Positions 35,458-44,814 of a DNA stretch of 64,000 nucleotides are shown here, piece after piece. The position numbers and the translations under genes were made by a program. Source of the DNA: Dicyema japonicum (taxonomy: Eukaryota; Dicyemida; Rhombozoa; Dicyemidae); the NCBI GenBank assembly GCA_011109175.1, contig RDEW01000016.1, forward strand, positions 422,811-486,810, read 5' to 3'. Positions within the stretch are counted from its first letter, which is position 1. Each line of letters starts with the position of its first letter. The notes under the pieces were generated by a model. The model saw nothing but the letters and a program-made list of their open reading frames with translations, did not search any database and was not told the origin of the DNA.

Positions 35458-35714
35458 ACTATCGTATCTTCTTTCTCCACAAGTATCATCAGATCATCGA
35501 TAAATAATAGATGGTTTGTTGAATACGTTACCACTGACGGGTCCCCCGACAAATAGATAATTTTGGAAACGGCTTCAGGATTTTATTGCTACCAAATTGT
35601 GCCTGCGTTAAATAATAAGATAAATATTGCATTTTGGCATCTTAGTTTTAAAATTATGACATTTTTACTACTGCACTTTGCGAAGAGACATACTAACCAA
35701 ATCTACGCACAAGA
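35458..35714. other. Spacer between two opposed SINEs
   Basis: No gene. The two flanking SINE copies are in opposite orientation. Confidence 0.4.
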
Positions 35715-35962
35715 ATGACAATTATCATAACTAATCGATGAAGAGAACCGAGGAATGCTCTTTATTTTTTTGTTAGATATAAGTCTTTTTGTAGATGATC
35801 CGGTTCCGCAGTGAAATGTCACTGATGACTGCGTCACTTGTCAATCCAAAGCGTATGCGTGGAATCTTCAGTAGATGCGTGGAATTTTCGACCGGAGTGT
35901 ACAACATCGAGATTCAAACTAAGGGTCATCAGGCCTTCGTTACATTCGGCCACCCTTCAATT
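35715..35962 (-). repeat. tRNA-derived SINE, near full-length copy
   Basis: Tail AACTAATCGATGAAGAGAACC and GAGGAATGC, T-rich tract, GTAGATGATCCGGTTCCGCA, core GATGACTGCGTCACTTGTCA, a short internal duplication (GCGTGGAATCTTCAGTAGAT then GCGTGGAATTTTCGACC), B-box complement GAGATTCAAACTAAGG and a decayed A-box end. About 248 bp. Confidence 0.85.
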
Positions 35963-36518
35963 TCCATTAAAATAAATTATAAATACTCATTCATTAAGTT
36001 GTACTGAAAATTTTGTCATCCAAAAAAATAATTAAGGACATTGATTCACCCTATCATTGTGTCGTCACTGAATGGAATAGTTTTAGTACTACGGACGATT
36101 CCCTTTGGAGAATATGCTTTATAGACAGTTGTACACATGGAAATATGGCACTACCGACAATCAAAGTAATTTATATAAATAAAAAACCAATTTGGGACAA
36201 TTTCTTAAATTAAGAATAAATATCCTGAATAGTTGCAGATTTGTGGGTAAGCGAGATCGCTTCGTTGGAAAAATCCACACCACAGTGCAACACAAGGGCT
36301 TAATTTTAAAAATATCCCATCGTTGAGAAACAGTGATCTAAAACACCAACAACCTCTATCCACGGAGAAGTACCACCATTGCCCCAAACTCAGCAAAGGA
36401 ACCACCATAACCCCCCAAATCAGCGCAACTTCCAAAGACAACCTCCCCCAACAAAACCACCTCACTGAATATCAACAACACAATAAAAGAACAAATCAAA
36501 CAATTCAATAAATATTAA
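35963..36518. other. Intergenic, 3' flank of eIF2-beta
   Basis: Includes a C-rich plus-strand stretch (36330-36470) that yields long frames on both strands but no recognisable protein. Confidence 0.4.
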
Positions 36519-37325
36519 TCAAGCCATTGGCTTCAGAGTCGGCACTGTTCTCTTTGATCCACATGCACTACAAGTCAGAAAGACCAGCCTTGAACTCTTC
36601 TCCAACGTAGTTGCTGGAGATTTACACATATGACACGTGACATATTCCTCTACACAATCACCACACTATCTACTTATATACTTTTTCAAAATGGTCTCTA
36701 TGCTGAAGTTCCTGATCTTCCCTTTAACCAACAGCACTCCGTTCACGTCCACGGAACCTGTGGTCCCCAATTCCGCCAACAGAAACGCTCCCAAATGTGC
36801 GGATTGACGATTTATTCTATTTTCCGTTAATTTCACTGATACTGGTCAGATATCTCCTTGAAATTACAGAAAGCCGTCTTCTTAGTTCCTGATCTGGCCA
36901 CAATCGGTGGACGAAGGACTAAATGTTTCTTTTCTCCACTAACCATCTCCGGGTTTTTCTCAGCAATCACGGAATATACTCGAGCAAGCATCTAAGACGT
37001 AAAAGTAAAAGAAAACAAAGTCATATGAGAACTGGCTGGTGGACGAGTTGCTCGTGTCGTTCTCTACGACTTCTGCTTTTTCATTTTTATCCGCGAAAAC
37101 GTCGGTGACCTTCTTCTTTTTCTTCTTTAGACCTGCGAATTCGTTGAGAGGAAGCTTTAGATCAGGAAAAATAGTATACTGAATTGTCATGTGTTTCCTC
37201 CTGTGGTTTTAGCTCGACTGGATTTAAGTCAAACTTGACATGTTTTTTCTTTTTTTTCTCGAAGGTAAGCTCTGATAACTAAAAATATCGTAAAAACATT
37301 CCCCCACATCGATGTTGTCTACCAT
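36519..37325 (-). CDS. EIF2S2: Translation initiation factor eIF2 subunit beta
   Basis: eIF2-beta is part of the ternary complex that brings initiator tRNA to the 40S ribosome. It binds eIF5 and eIF2B through lysine blocks and has a C-terminal zinc ribbon. Seen from ATG 37325: a first lysine block KKKKKHVKFDLNP, a second GLKKKKKKVTDVF, then MLARVYSVIAEKNPEMVSGE, LVLRPPIVARSGTKKTAFCN, HLGAFLLAELGTTGSVDVNG, and the zinc ribbon EYVTCHMCKSP ... LVFLTCSACGSKRTV with both CxxC pairs. It ends at TGA 36519. Five introns: 37279-37307 (29 nt), 37155-37179 (25), 36992-37016 (25), 36817-36842 (26) and 36650-36673 (24). The frame is intact. Two lysine blocks instead of the three of vertebrates. Confidence 0.93.
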
Positions 37326-37589
37326 GATATGAATGTAGAAGCTATTTAATTTAAATTAATATTAATTTATTTACATTAATTTTAAATTAAAATAAATCTT
37401 TTACTCACAAAAGTCCCAGACTAATTATTCTGTCATCTAAAGATGCTATAACTCGCGCAAATAAATTAAAAAAAATAACTCGTGCAAGATCTACTAAACC
37501 TGATAAGTCTTTGGTTCCTGAAGAACCGTCTGAATATTTCACCAGAAAAATCACATGTAATTTCGTTTACCTCAACACGAAAATAATTA
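37326..37589. other. Short AT-rich intergenic region, 5' flank of eIF2-beta
   Basis: Very AT-rich (ATTAATTTAAATT runs). No motif assigned. Confidence 0.4.
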
Positions 37590-38165
37590 CGGGCAACATT
37601 ACGAATAATTTTGTATGATTTCCCGCTTCTCCATTAAGAAGACCCTTTCAATTTTTGGAGTCATCCTACATCCTCTCCTCAAATTCACTCATCAAATGGA
37701 CCTAGTAACTGCGAGGGTCCAAAAGAAAATTGGAATTCTCAAGCTTTTTACTCACTCTCCATTATCTTCCCACCCAACGTTAGACCTAGTATTGAGTACG
37801 CCTGTGCTGCATGGGTTGCCCCTTTATCGCTATCGGCACATACTATTGAGATCGTCGAAAAAGACTTCCACCTCGTTACTACGGAGAACACTAACGTCCC
37901 CCAATTCATGGAATACCTTACGGAACGTCACCAGGACTTCCTCAAGATGGCAAAGTCCCCTGACCATCCTCTTGGACCCCACATCAAAATATATATGGAC
38001 GCCTGCCCGAGATATGAGAAGAAACCTTCCCCGCTGTGGAGATTAATCCAAGACTCCAAAACTAACCACAGGAAAAGGTATGGACACCGGGATCATTTAA
38101 GTAGACGACAACTTTTATCCTCTTTCTTGTGATTTCGCGGTTAATAAAATAAATAACTCGTGAAC
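37590..38165 (+). mobile_element. Jockey/CR1-like LINE, C-terminal third and 3' end
   Basis: Frames on the plus strand give the post-RT block (FGVILHPLLKFTHQMDLVTA, RVQKKIGILK, broken YRP/AC region) and a decayed C-terminus. The copy ends with GATCATTTAAGTAGACGACA, TTTCGCGGTTAATAAAATAA, matching the family terminus. 5'-truncated. Confidence 0.75.
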
Positions 38166-38700
38166 AACCAGGTCGACTGTAAATTTATGAGTTTAAATCA
38201 TTAAACCAACACCACTGCAGGAATGTAATCAGTAGGGCAACATTTTTGTTGACTTAAAAAATAAAAATTGCCTTTAAAAAGTCAATTTAATTGATCTCAA
38301 AATTTTAAAAATTGACCGAAAAATTGACCAAAAAATACTAGTTACAACTTTATTTTCATAAACTACGCTTATGAAAATTTAATGTAATTTTATTCATCGT
38401 TTATCGAGTTATTCACAATTAAGTAATATTTTAGATTATCCGCTTTAAAATTCCTATCCTGACATTCAATCAACAAGAATAATCTAAAGGTGAAATGGAA
38501 TGATCATCGAAATTCATTATTTTTGTGATATCACTAGAATTCATTTTTTTGTTAATATAGTTTTTTATTCCACGTACGTCTTCTTTAAAATCCAATTTTT
38601 TCAAATAATTGTATGCTTTGTAGTAAAATTGATCGATTCTAAATCATCAAGCAAATGTAATGAAGGCGACTATTGTGATATTATCGTCGTTAGATCTTCA
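38166..38700. other. AT-rich intergenic
   Basis: Nothing recognised. Confidence 0.4.
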
Positions 38701-38709
38701 TGAAGTTGT

Positions 38710-39590
38710 CCATTAAACAAACATTCTTTCGCTCTTTTAATAAGCAAAGAATCTCCTCCTAAGGAAGTGCATATTTGAATAACATTTGCCAGGTTTGTGG
38801 CATAGCAAGAAACAGCCTTAAGCCAGCTCCCACATCTCGTAGCTATTGGTTCTGGTGGTTACCCAATTTCTTTAAAAATTATGCAGTAAATGAGCAAAAC
38901 ATGTGATATAGACTAGAATATAATAACTTGAGGGTATTTCCTGCAGAAACCATATATGGAGCAGCATCGGTAATAAGGAAAGAAAAATTGTTTCTTTCAA
39001 CATTAATTTTCCGAAGTGTCATCAATAATTTGACTGATGATAGACGAATTCGGAGAGGAATCAATGTTTATACAATCCATTAGGTAAGAGCTTTGAGGAA
39101 TTGCAAACGTTCCAACTAGAAAATTAACAAATTTGTTTCTCCCAACGTCAGTTTCGTCCACAAGCAAAAAAACCTTATTTATTTTATTTATTTATTTAAC
39201 AATTAAATTATTCAAATTAACTTTCTTTTTGAAATTAAATTAATTATTTTGGATATCATTTGTTGAGCTAAAATTTCTACTATATTGCTGCAAGTAAACT
39301 CTGAAGGAAATGGATTTTGCGGATACAAATGCTTCCGTCTGTCGCAAAATTTCTGAAGAAATTATTTGGAACAATATTCAATTGTTTTTTATTTGTGGAT
39401 ATATTTATTCGTGATGAGTGGTCTGTGTTTCCTGTGTTTGCTCACAAAAAATTGTTTTTTGCAGGTTACGGGTAACTCACATAATTTACAAAAAAGCATT
39501 TTATTCAATGTATTGAAAACTCTTTGGGATATTTGTCACAAATATTTTAGCTTTTTTAAATCGGAAGGCTTATTTTTAGGCATATGTACT
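38710..39590 (-). mobile_element. hAT-type transposase pseudogene
   Basis: From about 39583 on the minus strand: MPKNKPSDLKKLKYL, a BED-like C2H2 finger (MLFCKLCELPVTCKKQ ... KHRKH, about 39415-39500), a gap of AT-rich sequence, then FLLVDETDVGRNKFVNFLVG (about 39100-39170), IDSSPNSSIISQIID, and LITDAAPYMVSAGNTLKLLY (about 38930-38990), continuing weakly to MLFKYALP near 38760. The DET and DAAPYM blocks and their order are those of hAT transposases widespread in invertebrates. Frameshifts and stops show it is inactive. Terminal repeats were not located. Confidence 0.75.
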
Positions 39591-39654
39591 GTACAATTTA
39601 CTTAAAGATTTGTTACAATAAAACAGAAATGTCACGCCGATTATTTAAATTTAT

Positions 39655-40790
39655 TTTGATGCTTATTTATTTAACCCCCAGACCACCAGGAAAGATAGGT
39701 CAAAACTAACTAATTAGGTGATCCCAGCCTCCAGCAACATTCGAACTCTCTTCATTCGGTCTTCTGCAAAGGAATTCAATCGGCGTGCACATTTTTATTA
39801 CCGACCGAAATTCCTCTCCACCTTTTCCTTGAATGGGTTTCCAAGTTCCTTGCAGAAACGTAGGAAACCCTGGCCATTTTTCAACGTTGGCTCATCAGAA
39901 ACGAGGTCGCCAATGGGGATGTCCGTGTGGTGCATAATTCTCCGCCTGAGGGAGTTCAGACGGTCCATTCTCGAAGGGGGAATCGCAAATTTCCAAACGG
40001 AGCAGGCATATTCAATAGTCGGTACGATTACTTGTTGATAGACCTGGGCTCTTTTTTATCATCGCATTCAGAATGTTCTTTTTCCGAAGACCCTTGGCGA
40101 GCACCTCTTCCACGTGACTCAAGAACGTCAACAGAGAGTCGAAAACTACACTAAGGATTTTCTTGGTCCGGGTAGAAGAGATGGGAGTGTTTTCGGTAGA
40201 TATCTCAAACCCACCTTTGAGCCTTCTGTCCGTAGTGAATAATGTGAACTGAGACTTGGATATACATAACATATTTGCAGATAGCCAGTCACAAATTCGG
40301 TTTAGGTGTGCCTGAACAGCTGTTACAGCTATGGAAGAAGATTTATCTCTTGCAGCGATAATTAGGTCGTCCGCATAGGATAAAAACAAAGTGTTCTAGT
40401 CATAGGTATTAGGTAGGTCATGTAAATAGGTTGAAAAGGAGAGGAGATAATGGGAAGCCTTGCAGGACTCCATAGGAGAGTAGTCTTGATTTTGAAGTGG
40501 TTTTGTCGATACGGACTCTTCCATGTCGTCCAGTTAAAAAGTCTTCCTGCCATAGCTTGATGTTTGGGTGTAAGTTCGAGTTAAAAATCTTTTGCGTTAG
40601 CAGTTTCTACGGATCAGAGTCAAAGGCCTTCTGTATGTCGATGGATACTAAGGCCGTCCGTAAGTGTGTTCTCATGTTGAAGCCGTCAGTAATAAACTGA
40701 TTACTAATCAGGTAATCAGGAATGTCAAATAGAAACCCAGACTGGTCTGTGTTTGAAGAGATTTAATTTAACTCGTGGAAATTTTCCTGA
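39655..40790 (-). mobile_element. Jockey/CR1-like LINE, RT core to 3' end
   Basis: Minus strand: a first catalytic block near 40640-40700 (ALVSIDIQKAFDS in broken frame), LSYADDLIIAARDKSS (about 40340-40385), LNRICDWLSANMLCISKSQF, then the post-RT block SHVEEVLAKGLRKKNILNAM (40050-40110), and a long C-terminus. The 3' end has GGATCACCTAATTAGTTAGT, GGTGGTCTGGGGGTTAAATA at 39661-39720. A frameshift lies near the YADD block. Confidence 0.85.
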
Positions 40791-41229
40791 GCTGTTAATT
40801 ATAGTTTTGATCGAAGACACGTGGCAACGGCAGTGACCACTTCACCAGGAAAGGCAAATGTTTCCTGGTGGAATGAATTTTCGTTTATTTCACCATGATT
40901 TTCCGCGACGGCTTATCCTTTATTTCAATTTAGGCGGGTTTTTAGAGATTATTTACCACAGTCCGAGAAAACTGAGTACAGTAAGGTCCCTTAAATTGGC
41001 CCAAATTTTCCCTGAACTATTTGTGGACAATTTGGGAATTTGAACAAAAATGTGTTAAAAATTTTGTCAAATATCACAATTTATGTCTAAAATGAGCTTG
41101 ATCCTAGAAACGATTGAGGTTTCTACAAAATCAGGTCGGAGTTGATCTTTGATCGAAAAACTGAATTGTGGGAAGAGAAGGGGTTCATTAGAAATGAGTC
41201 AATGGGAACCAATGATGGTATATTCAACG
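40791..41229. other. Intergenic or very old LINE sequence
   Basis: No gene. CACGTG at 40818-40823. Confidence 0.35.
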
Positions 41230-41492
41230 TAATAACCACTATCTGAGTTCACATATACTACCAGGTGGTCATAGAGTGGCGTCATGTGATCCACCTGTCT
41301 AGGTGGCGCTCAGTGCCAGGCCGGCACGAAAAAGGATCCCCCACTCTACTGGAGGGGTATTCACAACTGCAACTATGGACGTTTTTACCTATGTTGATTC
41401 CAAATGGACTCTGTTCTGTAGAAGTAGAAACTTGATACACTTAATTAGTAGTTTACTTTTACTTCTTTCTCGGTGTATCCGTGATTAATAAA
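41230..41492 (+). mobile_element. LINE 3' end fragment
   Basis: C-terminal-like frame ending RNLIHLIS, then ACACTTAATTAGTAGTTTAC, TTTCTCGGTGTATCC and GTGATTAATAAATG, the family 3' terminus. It directly abuts the next inverted-repeat element. Confidence 0.6.
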
Positions 41493-42230
41493 TGTCGTAT
41501 GTCATAAGAACCCGGGGCGTTGATACTGTCCGGGTTGAAAAGACAAATTTATCACTTGAAAACATTAACAACCACTAAGTTTTGTCTCAAGAGAAACAAA
41601 ACAGAGAGAAGTTAAATCCCCAAGGAAAATAGAAAAATAAATCCCGGAGTAAAGTAGAAATGTTAAATCCCCATGGAAAAGAACATAGATATAAGGTTAC
41701 TTTATACCAAATCCGAAAATATTTAGGTAATGCCATATTATTGAGATATTTATATCTTATAACATTAAACTGATAAGGTTGAATTAAGTAATTCAAATTA
41801 AGAATAACATTTAAAATATAAAAGAAAGTATTAAACTATGTGATAAAAATTACAAATTACTCAAATATCGATTATTCAAACTTTTCTTGCTTAATCGCTT
41901 TATTGACTCAAAATAAAATTTTTAAATTTTTAAAAAGAAATTAAAAATATTAAAAAAAATATTATATAACATTCAAATAACCATTTTCACGCTAATCGCT
42001 TTATTGACTCAAAATAAAATTTTTTGTTTTTTGATGGAACAAGGGACCGATCCTTCGACCTCTTCTATTTTCGACCCTTTTCTTGTTTAATCGCTTTATT
42101 GACTCAAAATAAAATTTTTTGTTTTTTGAGGGAACAAGGGACAGATCTTTCGAAGCAAAACTTAGAGGTTGTTAATGTTTTCAAGTGATAAATTTGTCTT
42201 ATCAACCCGGACGCTATCACATACGACAAT
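41493..42230. mobile_element. Inverted-repeat (foldback or MITE-like) element
   Basis: The left arm 41493-41590 (GTCGTATGT ... GTCCGGGTTGAAAAGACAAA, TTTATCACTTGAAAACATTA) pairs with the right arm 42151-42229 (complement of the same string, ending ACATACGAC), about 80 bp at roughly 90 percent match. The interior is AT-rich, without coding sequence. It holds three direct repeats of TAATCGCTTTATTGACTC at 41892, 41993 and 42088. A fragment like the tip (TTGTCCGTATGTGATAGCG) recurs at 63222, so the family has other copies. Confidence 0.7.
41892..42120 (+). repeat. Three direct repeats, ~98-bp spacing
   Basis: TAATCGCTTTATTGACTC plus AAAATAAAATTTTT occurs at 41892, 41993 and 42088. The last two also share TTGTTTTTTGA(T/G)GGAACAAGGGAC downstream. 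They lie inside the inverted-repeat element. Confidence 0.8.
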
Positions 42231-42239
42231 AAATAAATA

Positions 42240-42778
42240 ATTGTGTACGTGAATTACTAGCACTATGTAAATGATCTCATGGTACAGGAACCTCAGAAGA
42301 GTTCGCCTGTCTCTTCTATTTGTGAGCCAATCAAACCTCGTATTTTCTCAATCCAGTTTAATCTGATTCCCCCTCTGCTTCTAATGAGGATAAATTCAAA
42401 TAATTTAATGTCAAATGTGTATCTTACAGCCTTGACTCACACTAGGAAATAAACGTGGGACCAACTTGTCATATTAGAAGGCTTATGTGTAAATCCTAGG
42501 AGGGATCTCTTGAGGTTGACAAAAAAACCACTTGTCATGGCTTTACCGCATGAAACCATATGGACAACATCAAGGTCATAAAGAACAAAGCCGCCTGTCT
42601 TTTCGGCAACGTAACTAAGGAATGAGTGACTAAAAGTCGTTCAGGTTATTCTCGGTTAATATAAATCTCTGAATCTGCCAAATGTAAAAAAACCACGACT
42701 ACACTGCATATTGTCCTGTGGAAGTCGTGGATAATCAGAAAGAGCTGGATAGCTTGGGAATATTCATCAATCTTAAAT
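42240..42778. other. Intergenic with a LINE scrap
   Basis: The plus frame 42718-42780 (VDNQKELDSLGIFINLKWS) looks like the post-RT block of a LINE and is interrupted by the foldback element that follows. Nothing else assigned. Confidence 0.4.
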
Positions 42779-44090
42779 GGAGTGCGGAAAAAAAGTCAAG
42801 CGGAAAAAAGGTCAAGCGGAAAAAAAGTCAAGTCCGTACGGAAAAAAAGTCAAGCGGAAAAAAAGTCAAGTCGTCTTTTTTAGTTTATATCGCATTTTTG
42901 TGATACTACTAGCATCTTTTAATTTTTAAAAATTTTTTCAATACTTGACTTTTTTTCCGCTTGACTTTTTTTCCATTTTTGAAAATTTTTCCCTTATAAA
43001 TTTTCGAAATTTAGCGCAAAACGGAAAAAAAGTCAAGTCCGCTAACGAAATCACGGACTTGACTTTTTTTCCGTTTATAAATTAAGATTTTTATTCATGA
43101 TCGTTTTATTTAAAAGTAAGCGAGTTTAGAATAACAAATTATTTAAATAGTTAATTTTGGCTAATGTTAATGAATTAAAATGTCCCGCCACAACTAAAAC
43201 TACACGTGGTGGAAATAAATTCTAAAATAATTTTTTCTACTTTTAAAATTTTTTTAAAATGTTATAAACATATGATTTTTATTTAACGTGAATCAAGGGA
43301 TTATTTAATGTGAATCAAAAGAATATTTAATATTCCATGCAATTGCTTTTAGGGCTTCTCCTACTGTTTTTTTCCGTCCTGGCGATCCAGACATATATTT
43401 AAAAGCCTTTTTTGTCTATCAATCGTTTTTTTATTTGTTCTTGTTGAAATTCTTTTTCCAAAGGAATTAAAATCCGTATATTGATTAAGTCAAAAAGATT
43501 AAACCAAAGCGAAAAAAGTCAAGGTCAAAAAGATTCAAAAAGGTCAAAAAGATTAAACCAAAGCGAAAAAAGTTAAGTCTATTTTATTATATTAGGAATC
43601 CTTGGCCCCCAAGCAGATGAGTTGGTTCGTAAGATCGGCTCCATGATTCAAGCTGTGACCAAGGATCTGCGAGAGACTAGTTGGTTCCGAGAACGTATCT
43701 CGTTGGCTATTGTTAAGGGAAATAGCATGGCCATTCAGATGCCTTAATTTAATTTTTATTCATTTGATAATAAAAAAAATTTTTATTATTACCTTGAAAT
43801 TCTTAAATTGATTTAGTCAAAGCGATTATACCAAAGAGGAAAAAAATTCAAGTCCGTGATTTCGTTAGCGGAATTGACTTTTTTTCCATTTTGCGCTAAA
43901 TTTCGAAAATTTATAAGGGAAAAATTATCAAAAATAAAAAAAAGTCAAGCGGAAAAAAAGTCAAGTATTGAAAAAATTTTAAAAATTAAAAGATGCTAGT
44001 AGTATCACAAAAATGCGATATAAACTAAAAAAGACGACTTGACTTTTTTTCCCCTTAAGGACTTGACTTTTTTTCCGCACTCCTGGATAA
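42779..44090. mobile_element. Large foldback DNA element built from a GTCAAG motif
   Basis: The left arm 42779-43074 and right arm 43838-44090 are reverse complements over about 250 bp, both ending in GGAGTGCGG/CCGCACTCC. Each arm contains many copies of CGGAAAAAAAGTCAAG in both orientations (for example 42784, 42815, 42838, 42854, inverted at 42942 and 42960). The interior has a tandem motif (AAAGATTAAACCAAAGCG at about 43496 and 43546), AT-rich filler, and a captured LINE fragment at 43590-43750. No transposase is encoded, so it must be non-autonomous. It may be a Mutator-like foldback; the superfamily is not determinable by eye. Confidence 0.85.
43590..43750 (+). mobile_element. LINE C-terminal fragment captured inside the foldback element
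   Basis: An open frame reads GILGPQADELVRKIGSMIQA, VTKDLRETSW, FRERISLAIVKGNSMAIQMP and stop. The RERISLAI..GNS block is the C-terminal signature of the WDVTC-type LINE (compare 51890-51950). It is GC-richer than the surrounding element and has no frameshift over about 50 codons, so it arrived or was kept more recently than the other fragments. Confidence 0.7.
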
Positions 44091-44814
44091 CTTCAAACCA
44101 ACTTCCCATTAAATAAGGATAATTAATACCAGTGATAACTACATCCGGGGATAACTAATATAAACTTACCACGTGTTCGGTTTTTAACTGTGGCAGCTTT
44201 AATGTAAAACAATTTAATTCCTGAATGCGCACTTTATGGGTAGAATCATATGCCATAAATGAGAAGCACATATCAGTGGGGTATTTCAGGTGTTTCAGTT
44301 AGTTTAGGATAATCTACCTTGGTTATCTAAAATTATTTCAACATCACTCAAATTCCTTTGATGTTTGTGTTTGACAGATGAAAATCGACAAAAAAAATTT
44401 TGAGATAAGCAAAGCAAAATAGATTCCTATAGACAGTAACGCAGAATCATCCAAACTCTTCGGATTTGGCATATCGAGAGAGAATTTCAGCTACTGAAAC
44501 AAATCAAAAATACCCTTAGATTCCATCAAATCCTTCCATTCAACAGGCTAAGTAACGATTTACATTTTTGTGGAAGGGATATAATTTGGATGCTTTTAAA
44601 ATGAACTCTAGTGTATTAAGAGTATTATTCACTGTTTTCTTAAAACTCGAATATTGAATAAATCTTTCATGGGAGAGTGTTAAATACCTTGCCTGGCCGC
44701 CTATGTCGATAGCCAACTCCCTTCAACCTTTCAAAGACAGCAACTGCAAATCGTTGTGAAGCTTTCAAACACATGGTTAATTTTTTTACCCCAAGATCAC
44801 CGGATTAGAAAAAG
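44091..44814. other. Intergenic, nothing recognised
   Basis: AT-rich. CACGTG at 44170-44175. Confidence 0.4.

Noticed and set aside
36205-36511. Long frames on both strands in a C-rich stretch downstream of eIF2-beta
   Set aside because: The composition (CCA and CAA rich) removes stops by chance and nothing is conserved; it lies just beyond the eIF2-beta stop codon.
41892-42120. Three evenly spaced direct repeats resembling a CRISPR array
   Set aside because: The units are only part of a larger AT-rich element flanked by inverted repeats, the spacers are themselves similar, and the genome is eukaryotic.
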